Assembly (NCBI GenBank): GCA_017134815.1
Contig: CP071032.1
Coordinates: forward strand, 2,104,001 to 2,168,000
From: Lentisphaerota bacterium
Lineage (GTDB): Bacteria; Verrucomicrobiota; Lentisphaeria; Victivallales; Victivallaceae
Direction of reading: 5' to 3'
Length of the DNA stretch: 64,000 bases
Notes under the pieces: model-generated
The model's database searches: none
What the model saw: only the letters and a program-made list of their open reading frames with translations
Told to the model about the DNA's origin: nothing
In this document: piece by piece, positions 26,731 to 35,848 of the stretch
How positions within the stretch are numbered: position 1 is the stretch's first letter
Layout of the letters: every line of letters begins with the position of its first letter
Translations under genes and position numbers: made by a program

Positions 26731-27381
26731 AGTATCTCAATATTTTTGATGCACATATGCCATAAGCCTCTGCTTACAAATTTATTACTACTGTAAACAC
26801 AAGAGGATTTTAACTTTATAAAGTTAGTATGCTAATATTTATAAAATCCACTCCGATAAAAAGAAATTTTCTACCGGAGTGGCTCAAGCGAGGGAAGGAC
26901 AGGGGGGTCTTTAAGTTCCCAGGTTTTCTGATATAATTATTTCTTTAATATTAGACTACTAATACATTGAGAAGTTCCAGCTTTTATCCAATAATTAATA
27001 AATTATTTTGAATAATCAATAAAAATTGAAAGAAAATTAATTAGTGACAGAACATTTGAGCATAAACTATGTCTATAAAAATATAAGGTTTGTTTTGGAT
27101 TTTGCTCTCAGGGCAGCCTTTCTTTGCGATCTCCTCAAAATGAATCCTCTTCCCATGCCCTGAGAGCTTCTCCACTTTTCTAAGCATCGTTTCCTGCAAA
27201 TATTTATAATCTTGCGGTCTTGACGATTCTATAGAATCATATTGATTGTTCAATCTCTTCTATTCAAAATAAATCTCTACAAAAATAGTCTGCTTTAGCT
27301 CCATGAGCGAACAAATTACTAAATAAGCGAGTCTTTTTTAATTAAATTGTATAAAAATAAAGATTTGGAAAAATAATTATT
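26731..27381. other. Long AT-rich intergenic region
   Basis: It has an 8-bp hairpin at 26848-26882 (CCACTCCG/CGGAGTGG) and a perfect 12-bp inverted repeat at 27104-27167, listed separately. A 70-codon open frame on the minus strand (27041-27253) covers the second repeat. It is lysine-rich with an AGAAGAG site upstream, but no family is recognised, so I leave it uncalled. Confidence 0.4.
27104..27167. repeat. Perfect 12-bp inverted repeat
   Basis: GCTCTCAGGGCA and TGCCCTGAGAGC are exact reverse complements separated by 40 bases. They lie in an otherwise AT-rich gap. Origin unknown; it may be a small RNA structure or a remnant of a repeat element. Confidence 0.5.
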
Positions 27382-27717
27382 ATGAAATATCATCATCTGG
27401 GGATTCCGACAGAAAACAAACTTAAGGATGAAATATATCTTGAAAACCTTAAGCTGCATGTCAGTGGTTATGGCAGAAACCCTTATGGTATCGAATGGAT
27501 GAGGTTTGACGATGATGCACCCTGCCCTGAAATTGTAAAGACCTTACCGCATGTTGCCTTTGAAGTCGATGATTTAATGGCTGAACTTGAAGGGAAAAAA
27601 GTTATCATCGAGCCAAACAGTCCGAGTCCGGGAGTTCTTGTGGCATTTATTGAAGACAACGGGGCTCCGGTTGAGCTTATGCAGATAAATCGCGACATTG
27701 CGGAAGAAGGCATTTGA
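27382..27717 (+). CDS. Small VOC-family protein
   Basis: The 111-residue protein is a single glyoxalase-like domain: the N-terminal HHLGIPT, PHVAFEVDDLMAELEGK in the middle and IEDNGAPVELMQI at the end are the metal-ligand and strand segments usual in this fold. It differs clearly from the VOC protein at 24425. It lies 56 bases before the DUF120-type gene and is probably cotranscribed with it. Substrate unknown. Confidence 0.8.
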   Translation: MKYHHLGIPTENKLKDEIYLENLKLHVSGYGRNPYGIEWMRFDDDAPCPEIVKTLPHVAFEVDDLMAELEGKKVIIEPNSPSPGVLVAFIEDNGAPVELMQINRDIAEEGI

Positions 27718-27773
27718 AATGCAGTAGATTAAAGACATAGTTTTACAATAGTTATCTTGAAGGATTTTAAGCA

Positions 27774-28196
27774 ATGCAGGGAAAAGTTAAAAGTGGAATT
27801 GGGGACCTGGCAAGATGGATGATCAAGCTCAGGGATTTATATGCAAGTAAACTGGGCAGGGAGATGTATCCCGGTTCGCTGAATATAGAACTGGATGACC
27901 CGCTTGACTTTCCGCAGGATGACATCAGAATAGAACCTGGAGAGGGTGCCAATACCGTTGGCGTATCTATCACCGGTTGTGTGATCAACGGACACCGGGC
28001 CTTTGCTTTGCGGACGGATAATAATGAGTGCGGCACCGGCGACCATCCTAAAACCATTCTTGAGGTTATCAGTGAAGTCAGGCTGCGAGATTACCTTGAC
28101 CTCAAAGATGGCGATACAGTTGAAATTGACCTGAACTACACCAGTGAGGCTGGTTTAATAATTTGTTCAGAAAATAATCAGCCAGCAGGCAGATAA
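27774..28196 (+). CDS. DUF120 protein, CTP-dependent riboflavin kinase-like
   Basis: The 140 residues fit the DUF120 family, whose studied archaeal members (RibK) make FMN from riboflavin with CTP. Key segments are KVKSGIGDLARWM at the N-terminus, GREMYPGSLNIEL near residue 28 (family GxxPYPGTLNV), and TILEVISEVRLRDYLDLKDGD near the C-terminus. The usual bacterial RibF is encoded at 38547, so this enzyme may do something else, such as phosphorylate another small alcohol. It overlaps the convergent epimerase gene by 19 bases. The family assignment is from pattern recognition. Confidence 0.72.
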   Translation: MQGKVKSGIGDLARWMIKLRDLYASKLGREMYPGSLNIELDDPLDFPQDDIRIEPGEGANTVGVSITGCVINGHRAFALRTDNNECGTGDHPKTILEVISEVRLRDYLDLKDGDTVEIDLNYTSEAGLIICSENNQPAGR

Positions 28197-28927
28197 CTTT
28201 GAAAAGTTTCATAAAGGCATTCTTCAAAATAGTCCCCAGGTCGAGATATTTTCCCAGTATCTAACTCATTCTTAAAGCGTTGAAGCGTTTTTAGTACTGC
28301 TGATACTTTTACTGCTGCGGTATAAGGCGGAGTATAAGGGTTGGCATTGATGTCCCCGGTTAAAAGTTGCCTGATCTCTTCACACAGGTCTTTTATGTAA
28401 ATAAGTTCTACTACTGCGTCGTTAATTAGTTCAGGGGTTTCGCCTATAGCTGTCTGGAAACAGAATGTTGAAACAAATGAGTTAAAAAACGGCCTGCTTC
28501 CCGGTCCAAAAGTATTTGGAATGAAAAGTCCGGTGGATTTTCCGCCAGAACCTGCAGCCCAGTCATCAATCATCAGGCGTCCGTCATGCTTGGACATGTG
28601 GTAGTCATTGCCGTGCGGTTCATGAGTGGTTGAGGCAAAAATAACATGCGGTTCCACACCGGTTTCTTCCATGGCGGTAATGAGGTCTTCAACCAGCTCC
28701 ATATTGGTGTTATACAGATAGTCCTGATCATCATGGCGGCTGACTGCGGCCAGGTGCACTATGGCATCACAGGCACAGACAAAGCCTTTAAGTTTGTCTT
28801 CGTCGACAAAAAAGTCTTTCTCAAAAGGTATCAATTCAAAGTTTTCGTAAGTTGAGAGATAATTGTATAAATGTGTTCCGATAAAGCCCTGCCGGCCGGT
28901 AATTCCAACTTTTATTATGCTTGACAT
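28178..28927 (-). CDS. NAD-dependent epimerase/dehydratase (short-chain dehydrogenase type)
   Basis: The 249-residue protein has a Rossmann GITGRQGFIGTHL at the N-terminus, HLAAVSR, an ASTTHEPHGNDYHMSK active site (YxxxK), and a C-terminal part resembling WbjC/Cap5F-type sugar reductases, though without their usual cupin extension. It may work on a nucleotide sugar. The ATG at 28927 gives a start right before the Rossmann strand; the open frame reaches 28969. A TGACGG direct repeat lies about 100 bases upstream. Confidence 0.8.
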   Translation of the reverse strand: MSSIIKVGITGRQGFIGTHLYNYLSTYENFELIPFEKDFFVDEDKLKGFVCACDAIVHLAAVSRHDDQDYLYNTNMELVEDLITAMEETGVEPHVIFASTTHEPHGNDYHMSKHDGRLMIDDWAAGSGGKSTGLFIPNTFGPGSRPFFNSFVSTFCFQTAIGETPELINDAVVELIYIKDLCEEIRQLLTGDINANPYTPPYTAAVKVSAVLKTLQRFKNELDTGKISRPGDYFEECLYETFQSYLPAG

Positions 28928-29026
28928 ATATGCTCCACTTTTTTTCTGATCATTTCCAATAATCAGCACTTGACGGTTTGATCCAGATAACGAAAATTGA
29001 GCTTAATATTGTTAACTTAAATAGAA

Positions 29027-29043
29027 TGACGGATAAATAACGG
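29027..29043 (+). repeat. TGACGG direct-repeat site 1
   Basis: TGACGGATAAATAACGG gives two six-base words with an 11-base period. It lies between the tonB stop and the epimerase start. Similar pairs occur at 33934, 38344 (inverted) and 38429. Confidence 0.4.
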
Positions 29044-29044
29044 A

Positions 29045-29893
29045 TCAGCTTTCGGCAATCTCCAGAATTAATTTCAGGGTTGTCGCACCTTTCGGCGGTG
29101 CAGGGACATAGTCCAGTTTCGCTAGTAGTTTTTTTACGGACAGGTCCATTGGGTTAATACCGCTGTAGCGGGTAATCCTTGACCTTGAGACCTTACCGGT
29201 CGCCGTTACGTAGAGTTCTATTTCGACTTCAGGCTGGCGGTTGCCAAGCTGGCTTTTATCCGGAGTTTCCCAGACGTTGTACAGATAACTGCCGACTTTG
29301 TTCTCATAAGCCTGCACCAGCGCTGTATTAGCTGTATTGGTGGTGCGAATACGCGGCATATTGCTGTAAATACGGTTTTTCAACTGTTCCGGAGTCAGCG
29401 GTATAAAGCGTTTTTGCGATTTAGGTTTTACGGTGGTGCGGTTTACTTTAACCACCTCTTTGGATATTTTGATTTTACTGGCTTTCTTCCAGCGTTTTTT
29501 AGTGACTTTTGCCTTTTTTATTTTCGGCTTTCGCTTTACAGTTTTCGGTTTGGGTTTTGCAGTCTTTGGTTTAGGCTTACTTTTGACAGGTATTTTCTTT
29601 TTTGCCTTGGGCGGAGCAGGCGGAGTGTATTGTGGAGCCGGCGGCGTCGGATTGGCAGGAGGAGGCGAATACAAAGTTACCTGCATGATTTTAGGCTTTT
29701 GCGGTTTGAAAAACCACTCATATACCGCCAGAAAAAGAAACGGCACTACCAGCACTGCGATATGCGCAATGACTACTCCCCGGAATATGTACCGGCGGGT
29801 AGTTCGGCTTACCAGCGCTTTCGGCTGCCTCATTTTGCTGTAAAAGTCTTCTTTCATATCGTTTTCGATAACCCGGCAAAGCGGTTCTTTCAT
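29045..29893 (-). CDS. TonB/TolA-family energy transducer
   Basis: The 282-residue protein has a cytoplasmic N-terminus, one membrane segment (about residues 36 to 58, VVIAHIAVLVVPFLFLAVY), a long proline- and lysine-rich periplasmic linker (KPKPKTAKPKPKTVKRKP and repeats, about 75 to 165) and a C-terminal TonB-like domain (VEIELYVTATGKVSRSRI near 230). It would transmit proton-motive energy from ExbB/ExbD to an outer-membrane receptor. It follows exbD and exbB, in the same operon. Confidence 0.85.
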   Translation of the reverse strand: MKEPLCRVIENDMKEDFYSKMRQPKALVSRTTRRYIFRGVVIAHIAVLVVPFLFLAVYEWFFKPQKPKIMQVTLYSPPPANPTPPAPQYTPPAPPKAKKKIPVKSKPKPKTAKPKPKTVKRKPKIKKAKVTKKRWKKASKIKISKEVVKVNRTTVKPKSQKRFIPLTPEQLKNRIYSNMPRIRTTNTANTALVQAYENKVGSYLYNVWETPDKSQLGNRQPEVEIELYVTATGKVSRSRITRYSGINPMDLSVKKLLAKLDYVPAPPKGATTLKLILEIAES

Positions 29894-29943
29894 GTTAGTA
29901 ATAACACCGGCCAGGCTTTAATATTAGGTTAAATGTTAAATTC

Positions 29944-30360
29944 TCAGCTGGAACTGTCCTCCGCTGAAGTTACGAGCGAAACATTAGAGAACCCCGAATT
30001 TTTAATTGCCCGCATCAGTTCTATTATATCTTTATAGGGACGTTCACCGTCAGCGCGCAGCAGCAGCATGGTTTTAGGTGAACTTTCTTTTAAAGCCTGC
30101 AGTATTTTCAATAAATCATCCTTGGAGACCGGTTGATCGTTGAAAATAATTTTGCCCGTTTTATCAATATTTACCGATTTTGTATTTTTATCAGGCAGGT
30201 TGTCGGCATTCATTTCAGGAGGAGAGACGTCAATGCCGTACTCCATCAGCGGAGCTGTAATCATAAATATAATCAGGAGCAGAAACGTCAGGTCAATCAA
30301 CGGCGTCATGTTGATTTCATCAATGGCGTCAAGCTGCGAACGTCTTTTACTTCTGGCCAT
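29944..30360 (-). CDS. exbD: ExbD/TolR biopolymer transport protein
   Basis: The 138-residue protein has an N-terminal membrane helix carrying the conserved proton-path Asp in NMTPLIDLTFLLLIIFMITAP (Asp near residue 23) and a periplasmic C-terminal domain. It partners ExbB in the proton-driven motor that energises TonB. The start is nine bases after exbB's stop. Confidence 0.93.
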   Translation of the reverse strand: MARSKRRSQLDAIDEINMTPLIDLTFLLLIIFMITAPLMEYGIDVSPPEMNADNLPDKNTKSVNIDKTGKIIFNDQPVSKDDLLKILQALKESSPKTMLLLRADGERPYKDIIELMRAIKNSGFSNVSLVTSAEDSSS

Positions 30361-30369
30361 TTCGACTCC

Positions 30370-31116
30370 TTATGCCTCTTCGTCAAGCCCGAGCTGCTCG
30401 AGTTTGATTCTGGCGATAAATTCCTCAGTGAAATTGTCCATGTAGACCGTAATTTTGCGAATGGTGATGGTAAGCAGATTGTACCCTATCAATGACGGGA
30501 TAGCCACTACCAGGCCAACCACCGTTGTCAGCAGAGCACCGCTTACTCCCGGTGCCAGGGCTGATATTTCAGCTCTGCCTTGAGCCGCGACACCACAGAA
30601 AGCAATCATTACCCCCCAGACAGTTCCGAACAGGCCGAAAAACGGACTGACACTTACTGCCGTAGCCAGCAGACCAATGCGCTGTTCAAGCTCCATTATC
30701 TGGTCAGCGACTTCACGCTCAAGTACAGTCCGAAGGGCTTCCATTTGAGCGTCTGTCAAGTGTGAAGCCGGATTGTCGCCGGTGGAATTCATAGCCGAAG
30801 TCTGCTCAGGTGTGACAGCGTAAAACTCCAGCAGTTTTTCAACGCCGCTCATGTAAACTCTGGCTACCGGACTGGGATCGCGTTCGCCTTCGCGGAAACA
30901 GGAAACAACAGATTTGCGATGCCGGAACAGTTTTATAAAAGCTTCAGAGCTGTTGCGGGCCCGGTAAAGGGCAATTCCCTTGTCCAGCATGATTGTCCAG
31001 GTCAGGATAGACCCGAAAAAAAGCAGGATCACAATAAATTTTCCCACGCCGTCACTGTTGGAAAAAGCGTAATAAGCGCCTTGACTGGCGATAATTGAGC
31101 CGATTCCTGAGAACAT
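30370..31116 (-). CDS. exbB: ExbB/TolQ/MotA proton channel protein
   Basis: The 248-residue protein has three membrane segments. The C-terminal two carry the family signature (LLATAVSVSPFFGLFGTVWG and APGVSGALLTTVVGLVVAIP). It opens the operon exbB-exbD-tonB and would form the proton channel with ExbD. Confidence 0.92.
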   Translation of the reverse strand: MFSGIGSIIASQGAYYAFSNSDGVGKFIVILLFFGSILTWTIMLDKGIALYRARNSSEAFIKLFRHRKSVVSCFREGERDPSPVARVYMSGVEKLLEFYAVTPEQTSAMNSTGDNPASHLTDAQMEALRTVLEREVADQIMELEQRIGLLATAVSVSPFFGLFGTVWGVMIAFCGVAAQGRAEISALAPGVSGALLTTVVGLVVAIPSLIGYNLLTITIRKITVYMDNFTEEFIARIKLEQLGLDEEA

Positions 31117-31240
31117 CAGCTGCCTCCAGTATTTTTTTGATGAATTAAACTTTATTTATGTCAATAGCAAGTTATATTCAAGAGACCGATATTGCAACAA
31201 ATATTGCATGAGAATTTAAACTAAATACGGGACATGTTAA

Positions 31241-32233
31241 ATGAAAGATAATTTTCCTGTGCTCGGCTTTGACATCGGAGGCACCAAAATCGGTGTTGGA
31301 CTTGTCACTTCTGACGGTAAGTTGCTCGGAAAGGACCGCATAGCAAACAAACACTCGTATCCTGATGATATTCTACCTCAAATGGTGGAAATTGGAAAAA
31401 GATTAGTTGCAGATGCCGGTCTGAATATGGATCAAGTCCGCGCCATTGGTATAGCCTCACCTGCTCCTGCCGATTTTTTAAACGGAATCATAACCTGTCC
31501 TACGAACCAGAAGCATTGGATAAATGTTCCGATTGTAGAATATATATCAGAACATTTCGGCATAGAAACTCACTTTGACAATGACGCTAATGCCGGAATG
31601 CTCGCTGAATGGTTTTTCGGTGCCGGCCGTGGCTTTAAGGATGTCATTTATTTGACAATGAGCACTGGAATCGGCGGCGGAGTTATTGCCAACGGGCATC
31701 TTATCAAAGGCGCTTCTCTGGTGGCTGGTGAAATTGGGCACATGGTACTGGAGCCGAACGGCATTAAGTGCAACTGCGGTCTGACCGGCTGTTATGAAGC
31801 ATATTGCGGCGGCCTTGCTGTCGCTCAGCGCTTACAGAAAGAACTGGCCGATAAGCCTGACCATCCAGTAGTGAAGCTTGCCGGCGGCAAGATTGAAAAT
31901 GTGGATATGATTGCACTGGAAAAAGGCGTAATGGAAGGCGAAGAATACTCTGTAAAACTCTGGGAAGAAATTTGTGAACGCAATGCTCAGGCTTACGGTA
32001 TCCTGATGAATACCTTTAACCCAGAGCGGATAATTCTGGGAACTCTGGCCTGGGCTACCGGCGATATGTTTCTTGATCCGGTCAAAAAGCACCTGCCGCG
32101 TTTTGCCTGGAAGCAGACCATGGAGGCATGTGAACTGGTGAAAAGTGAACTCAGAAGAGATATCGGTTATTTTGCCGGCCCGGCTGTAGCCCTTAACGGT
32201 CTTTACGAAAAAGGCTGCTTCGAGCGCCCGTAA
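31241..32233 (+). CDS. ROK-family sugar kinase (glucokinase-like)
   Basis: The 330-residue protein shows the ATP-binding GFDIGGTKIGVGLV at the N-terminus, DNDANAGMLAEWFFG in the middle, and the ROK zinc signature GEIGHMVLEPNG, then CNCGLTGCYEAY (about residues 162 to 186). There is no DNA-binding domain, so it is a kinase rather than a ROK repressor. Glucose or another hexose is the likely substrate, not determined. It is monocistronic, with a hairpin downstream. Confidence 0.9.
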   Translation: MKDNFPVLGFDIGGTKIGVGLVTSDGKLLGKDRIANKHSYPDDILPQMVEIGKRLVADAGLNMDQVRAIGIASPAPADFLNGIITCPTNQKHWINVPIVEYISEHFGIETHFDNDANAGMLAEWFFGAGRGFKDVIYLTMSTGIGGGVIANGHLIKGASLVAGEIGHMVLEPNGIKCNCGLTGCYEAYCGGLAVAQRLQKELADKPDHPVVKLAGGKIENVDMIALEKGVMEGEEYSVKLWEEICERNAQAYGILMNTFNPERIILGTLAWATGDMFLDPVKKHLPRFAWKQTMEACELVKSELRRDIGYFAGPAVALNGLYEKGCFERP

Positions 32234-32258
32234 TCGCCACGCTGATACTGTTTACCGG

Positions 32259-32289
32259 CGTTTTGGTTTTTTTCGCTAAGGCCAAAACG
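32259..32289. terminator. Hairpin after ROK kinase gene
   Basis: CGTTTTGG and CCAAAACG form an eight-base-pair stem 26 bases after the stop. The T run is in the loop rather than after the stem, so termination strength is uncertain. Confidence 0.4.
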
Positions 32290-32386
32290 TCGTAAGGGGA
32301 ATGTGCGGCGCAGAATGGAAGTTTTGCGGTGTCAGAGATTCTTCGGATACAGCTGGAGTGAAAACCGTCAACAATGCGGGATTTTT

Positions 32387-33856
32387 ATGGCTGCATCAAA
32401 AAAAGATTTTCATCCCGGAGAGGTTCCGGCTAAACCGGGGGTTTACGTATTTCGCGACCGTTTCGGTAAGGTGATCTACGTGGGAAAGGCGGCCAGTTTG
32501 CGTAAGCGCATGAGTCAATATTTTCAACCATCGCGCCTGCGTCGTGCCGACCCCAAACAGCGTTCTTTGATCAAATCTATTTTTGACTGGGAATACTATA
32601 CAGTTAAAAATGAAGACGAATCACTGATTCTCGAATCACGCCTTATCAAGCAATATGCGCCGCACTATAATGTGCTTATGCGTGATGACAAACGCTATCT
32701 GCTGGTCAAAATAAACCTCAATGAAAAATATCCCCGTCTTATTCTGGCCAGGGTCAGAAAAGATGACGGCTGCAAGTACTTCGGTCCATTTCCCAAAGGC
32801 AGTGCTCTGAAAAATACGGTTGATTTTCTGGCTTCGTATTTCGGGCTTCGCACCTGCAAGTGCACTGAACCGGACCTTGAAACCCGCCGGCATTGTCTAA
32901 AACGCATCATCAAGGAATGCTGTGAACCCTGTATCGGCAAAGTTACAAGGAAGGAATATCATGAGCGGGTGAAAAAAATGCTTGACTTGCTGAACGGTAA
33001 TGTGAGTAAGCTGCTTGAGGAGCTTGATGGAAAAATGCGGGAAGCTGCCAATAACCTGCAGTTTGAAAAGGCCGGCCGGCTGCGCGATGTTGTGACCAAT
33101 ATAAATGAGGTTTTCGGCAGTAAAACCCGTTCATTCCGGTTTGCGGCTATCCCCTCGGCTCCCGGTGAGGAAGCTGTAAAAGACCTGCAGGAAGTTCTCA
33201 AGCTGCCGAATTCCCCGACCACGATTGAAGGTTTTGATAATTCAAACATTATGGGAACGATGGCGGTATCCAGTATGGTCTGCTTTGAAAATGGCCGCCC
33301 TGCCCGCGACAAATACCGCCGTTTCCGGGTCAGGAGTGTCAATCAGATTGACGATTTCGCAACTATGAAAGAAGTGCTGCAGCGGCATTACGGCAAAAAA
33401 CTTCGCGAACAACGCCCCCTGCCCGATTTGATTATGGTGGACGGGGGTAAAGGTCAGTTATCAGCGGCAATTGACATATTGGTTGATATCGGTTGTCCGC
33501 CGCTGCCGGTTATCGGGCTGGCCAAGAAGCGTGAGGAAATTTTTATTCCGGGTAGATCAGAACCGGTTGTGCTTGATCGTCATTCTCCGGCACTGCGTCT
33601 GCTGCAGGCTCTGCGGGATGAGGCTCACCGCTTTGCAATAAGCTATCACCGTCAGCTGCGGGACAAACGGCTACAGGAATCGTTGCTGGATGATATCCCG
33701 GGTGTGGGTGAAAAGCGCAAGGCTCAATTACTGCGTTCTTTTGGTTCTGTTCGTCGCCTGAGGAAGGCAACTGCTGAACAGATTATGGCAAAAGTTCCGG
33801 GAACCGGTAAAGTTTTTGCAGAAAGAATAGTTGAATTCCTTAAAAAGAAAGATTAG
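32387..33856 (+). CDS. uvrC: Excinuclease ABC subunit C (short form)
   Basis: UvrC makes both incisions in nucleotide-excision repair. The 489-residue protein has the GIY-YIG nuclease domain (GVYVFRDRFGKVIYVGKA, residues about 15 to 95), a UVR motif (AANNLQFEKAGRLRDVV), the RNase H-like 5'-incision domain (IEGFDNSNIMG, then LIMVDGGKGQL and DEAHRFA), and a C-terminal helix-hairpin-helix pair (IPGVGEKRKAQLLRSFGS). All active-site segments are present, though the protein is about 100 residues shorter than the E. coli one. The ATG at 32387 leaves a proper GIY-YIG N-terminus; the open frame extends to 32303. Confidence 0.94.
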   Translation: MAASKKDFHPGEVPAKPGVYVFRDRFGKVIYVGKAASLRKRMSQYFQPSRLRRADPKQRSLIKSIFDWEYYTVKNEDESLILESRLIKQYAPHYNVLMRDDKRYLLVKINLNEKYPRLILARVRKDDGCKYFGPFPKGSALKNTVDFLASYFGLRTCKCTEPDLETRRHCLKRIIKECCEPCIGKVTRKEYHERVKKMLDLLNGNVSKLLEELDGKMREAANNLQFEKAGRLRDVVTNINEVFGSKTRSFRFAAIPSAPGEEAVKDLQEVLKLPNSPTTIEGFDNSNIMGTMAVSSMVCFENGRPARDKYRRFRVRSVNQIDDFATMKEVLQRHYGKKLREQRPLPDLIMVDGGKGQLSAAIDILVDIGCPPLPVIGLAKKREEIFIPGRSEPVVLDRHSPALRLLQALRDEAHRFAISYHRQLRDKRLQESLLDDIPGVGEKRKAQLLRSFGSVRRLRKATAEQIMAKVPGTGKVFAERIVEFLKKKD

Positions 33857-33933
33857 GTTATTATTGATTTATGCCTGGATGATGAGAGAGAAATGTCATA
33901 ACTGATAGTTGACGGGTTGGTATTAACCTTAAA

Positions 33934-33950
33934 TGACGGATAAATGACGG
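33934..33950 (+). repeat. TGACGG direct-repeat site 2
   Basis: TGACGGATAAATGACGG, with an 11-base period, sits immediately in front of the Sel1 lipoprotein start. Its right half overlaps the GGAGG ribosome site. A third TGACGG lies at 33910. Confidence 0.4.
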
Positions 33951-33958
33951 AGGATAAA

Positions 33959-35689
33959 ATGAATTTAAGCCGTTCTCTGAAAAAAATTGCACCGGCACTG
34001 CTGGCAATTTTGTCCTTGACCGGTTGTATGTCGCTGCGCGAACGCTCCCTTAGTGAAGCTCAGCAAGGCGATCCGACCGCGCAAGCCATCATCGGCAGTA
34101 TGTATATGACTGGAGAAGACAGTAAAATCAGCTATAAGGATGCTCATTTCTGGCTTCGCAAAAGCGCGGCGCAAGGCAACTGCATAGCTTTATACTACCT
34201 TGGAATGATGTACGAATATGGTCTTGGTGACGTTACACCGGATCGCGCCAGAGCCAAAAGGTTCTATGAAATGGCTTTCAATAATGTCCATAAAAGAGCG
34301 AAAGACGGTGAAATCCGTTATATCAATATCCTTGCTGAGATGTATCATTACGGGCGTGGCACCGCAGTCAATCAGAAAGCCTCGGTTGAGCTGTTCAAAT
34401 ATTGTGCTCAAAAAGGATATACTCAGGCAACAGCTTCGCTTGGGGTAATCCGTTACACCGGTAACGGTATCGCTCAGGATATTGCCAAAGCCAAAAACCT
34501 GCTGCTGCGGGCAGCAGAGGAAGGCGATCCGAGGGCGGAATTTTTCCTCTCTGAAGTTTATTATGGTGAACAGAAAAATATTGACGGACTCAACCTGCTG
34601 CAGAAATCCTCCAGAAAGGGTTACCCTCCGGCCATGTTCAAGATGGCCCTGAAGTTTGAAAGCGGATCTGAAGTTAAAGCTGACGCGTCTGCCGCCAAAA
34701 AACTGTTCCTGGCTGCGGCAAATGCCGGGTATGCCCCTGCGCAGCTGCGGGTTTCTGAGTACTATCCGGACCGGGAAACCAAGCTGGCCTGGATTAAACA
34801 GGCATCTGAGCGTAGTTTTGTTCCCGCGATGCTGGCCTTTGCTGAAATAATCAAAAGCGGGGTCGATTCTAATCCGGCCAAGATTATGATTCTGTATCAG
34901 CTGGCCCTGAAAATCAAGCCTGGGGACCGCAATATAATCAAGAAAGTTGTTGAGCTTGACAGTACAACCGGGCTTTATTTCCCGATAAAGTTCTGCTGGC
35001 ATGACATTGACGGCGGCGAAAGCCTGTTGCTTTCGGATTCCGATGTTTACCGGGTTATCCGCGGTTACAAAGCCGGGATTAAATCCGGCAGCAGTGAAAT
35101 TTTCAAAAAAGCTCTGGCTAAAAACCCGCTGCCGTTCTATATGAACAATGACTGGTATTTGCTGTATCAGAACAGGATGCCGCAGCTCTGGAGTTCGAGT
35201 ATCTTCAAGGCGGTTGAAAAAACTGAAAGTCAGAATGCAGGCTACTGGCTTGGATACGGTATTGCAGCAGGTCTCGCCGGGCAGGGCGGATCACAGGCTT
35301 TCGCGGCCTATAACATTAAGAAGATGGCCGAACCGATTATTAATACTGCTGAAGGTAAAATGCTTAATGACCTGTCAGCGTTGCTGAAAGCTAATTCACT
35401 GGTTCTGCTTGGACGTTCGGATGATGCTTATAATTTCCTGTTTACCCACGGCAGGCTCAATTTCAATTCGTCACCTTACATGATAAACTTTGTCAATAAC
35501 TGGTGTGGCCCGCTGCTTAAAAACAAGAATAAATTAAGTGTGGCTTCCGGTATTGAAAAGATCAGGCTCGGCGAATACAGTTTTCCGCAGACTCAGGAAT
35601 TTTTTGACTTGCAGTATGATACTGTTGTCGGCGAAAAACCTCTGGTTAATGAACCCGCGGTGGACCTGGATGTAAAAGCTGCGAAATAA
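33959..35689 (+). CDS. Sel1-repeat lipoprotein
   Basis: The 576-residue protein has a signal peptide with lipobox (LLAILSLTGC, Cys near residue 23) and then at least six Sel1-like helical repeats (YYLGMMYEYGLG, EMYHYGRGTAVNQ, ASLGVIRYTGNGIAQD and others, about residues 45 to 280). The C-terminal half is without recognised motif. Sel1 repeats mediate protein-protein contacts; here it would be a membrane-anchored scaffold in the cell envelope. The ATG at 33959 has CGGAGG upstream. Confidence 0.88.
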   Translation: MNLSRSLKKIAPALLAILSLTGCMSLRERSLSEAQQGDPTAQAIIGSMYMTGEDSKISYKDAHFWLRKSAAQGNCIALYYLGMMYEYGLGDVTPDRARAKRFYEMAFNNVHKRAKDGEIRYINILAEMYHYGRGTAVNQKASVELFKYCAQKGYTQATASLGVIRYTGNGIAQDIAKAKNLLLRAAEEGDPRAEFFLSEVYYGEQKNIDGLNLLQKSSRKGYPPAMFKMALKFESGSEVKADASAAKKLFLAAANAGYAPAQLRVSEYYPDRETKLAWIKQASERSFVPAMLAFAEIIKSGVDSNPAKIMILYQLALKIKPGDRNIIKKVVELDSTTGLYFPIKFCWHDIDGGESLLLSDSDVYRVIRGYKAGIKSGSSEIFKKALAKNPLPFYMNNDWYLLYQNRMPQLWSSSIFKAVEKTESQNAGYWLGYGIAAGLAGQGGSQAFAAYNIKKMAEPIINTAEGKMLNDLSALLKANSLVLLGRSDDAYNFLFTHGRLNFNSSPYMINFVNNWCGPLLKNKNKLSVASGIEKIRLGEYSFPQTQEFFDLQYDTVVGEKPLVNEPAVDLDVKAAK

Positions 35690-35714
35690 CTGACTATTTA
35701 TTTAATTGAAATTC

Positions 35715-35740
35715 ACGCCCGGTTTATGCCGGGCGTTTTT
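35715..35740 (+). terminator. Rho-independent terminator after the Sel1 gene
   Basis: ACGCCCGG and CCGGGCGT form a perfect stem with a TTTATG loop, followed by TTTTTATT. It lies 25 bases after the stop. Confidence 0.9.
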
Positions 35741-35848
35741 ATTATAAAATACTTGAGATAATCCCAGGCGGCATTTATATTCCTTGAATCGTCTGTTAAT
35801 AAGACTTAAATGCAAATTATAAAAGCACTTGTGTTTTGTGAGGCTGGT

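Noticed and set aside
27041..27253. 70-codon open frame on the minus strand
   Set aside because: A moderate ribosome site exists, but there is no recognised domain and a 12-bp inverted repeat lies inside it. Not enough support for a gene call.
29414..29932. Long plus-strand open frame opposite tonB
   Set aside because: It is the antisense shadow of the proline- and lysine-rich tonB linker; the tonB reading has the right domains and operon context.
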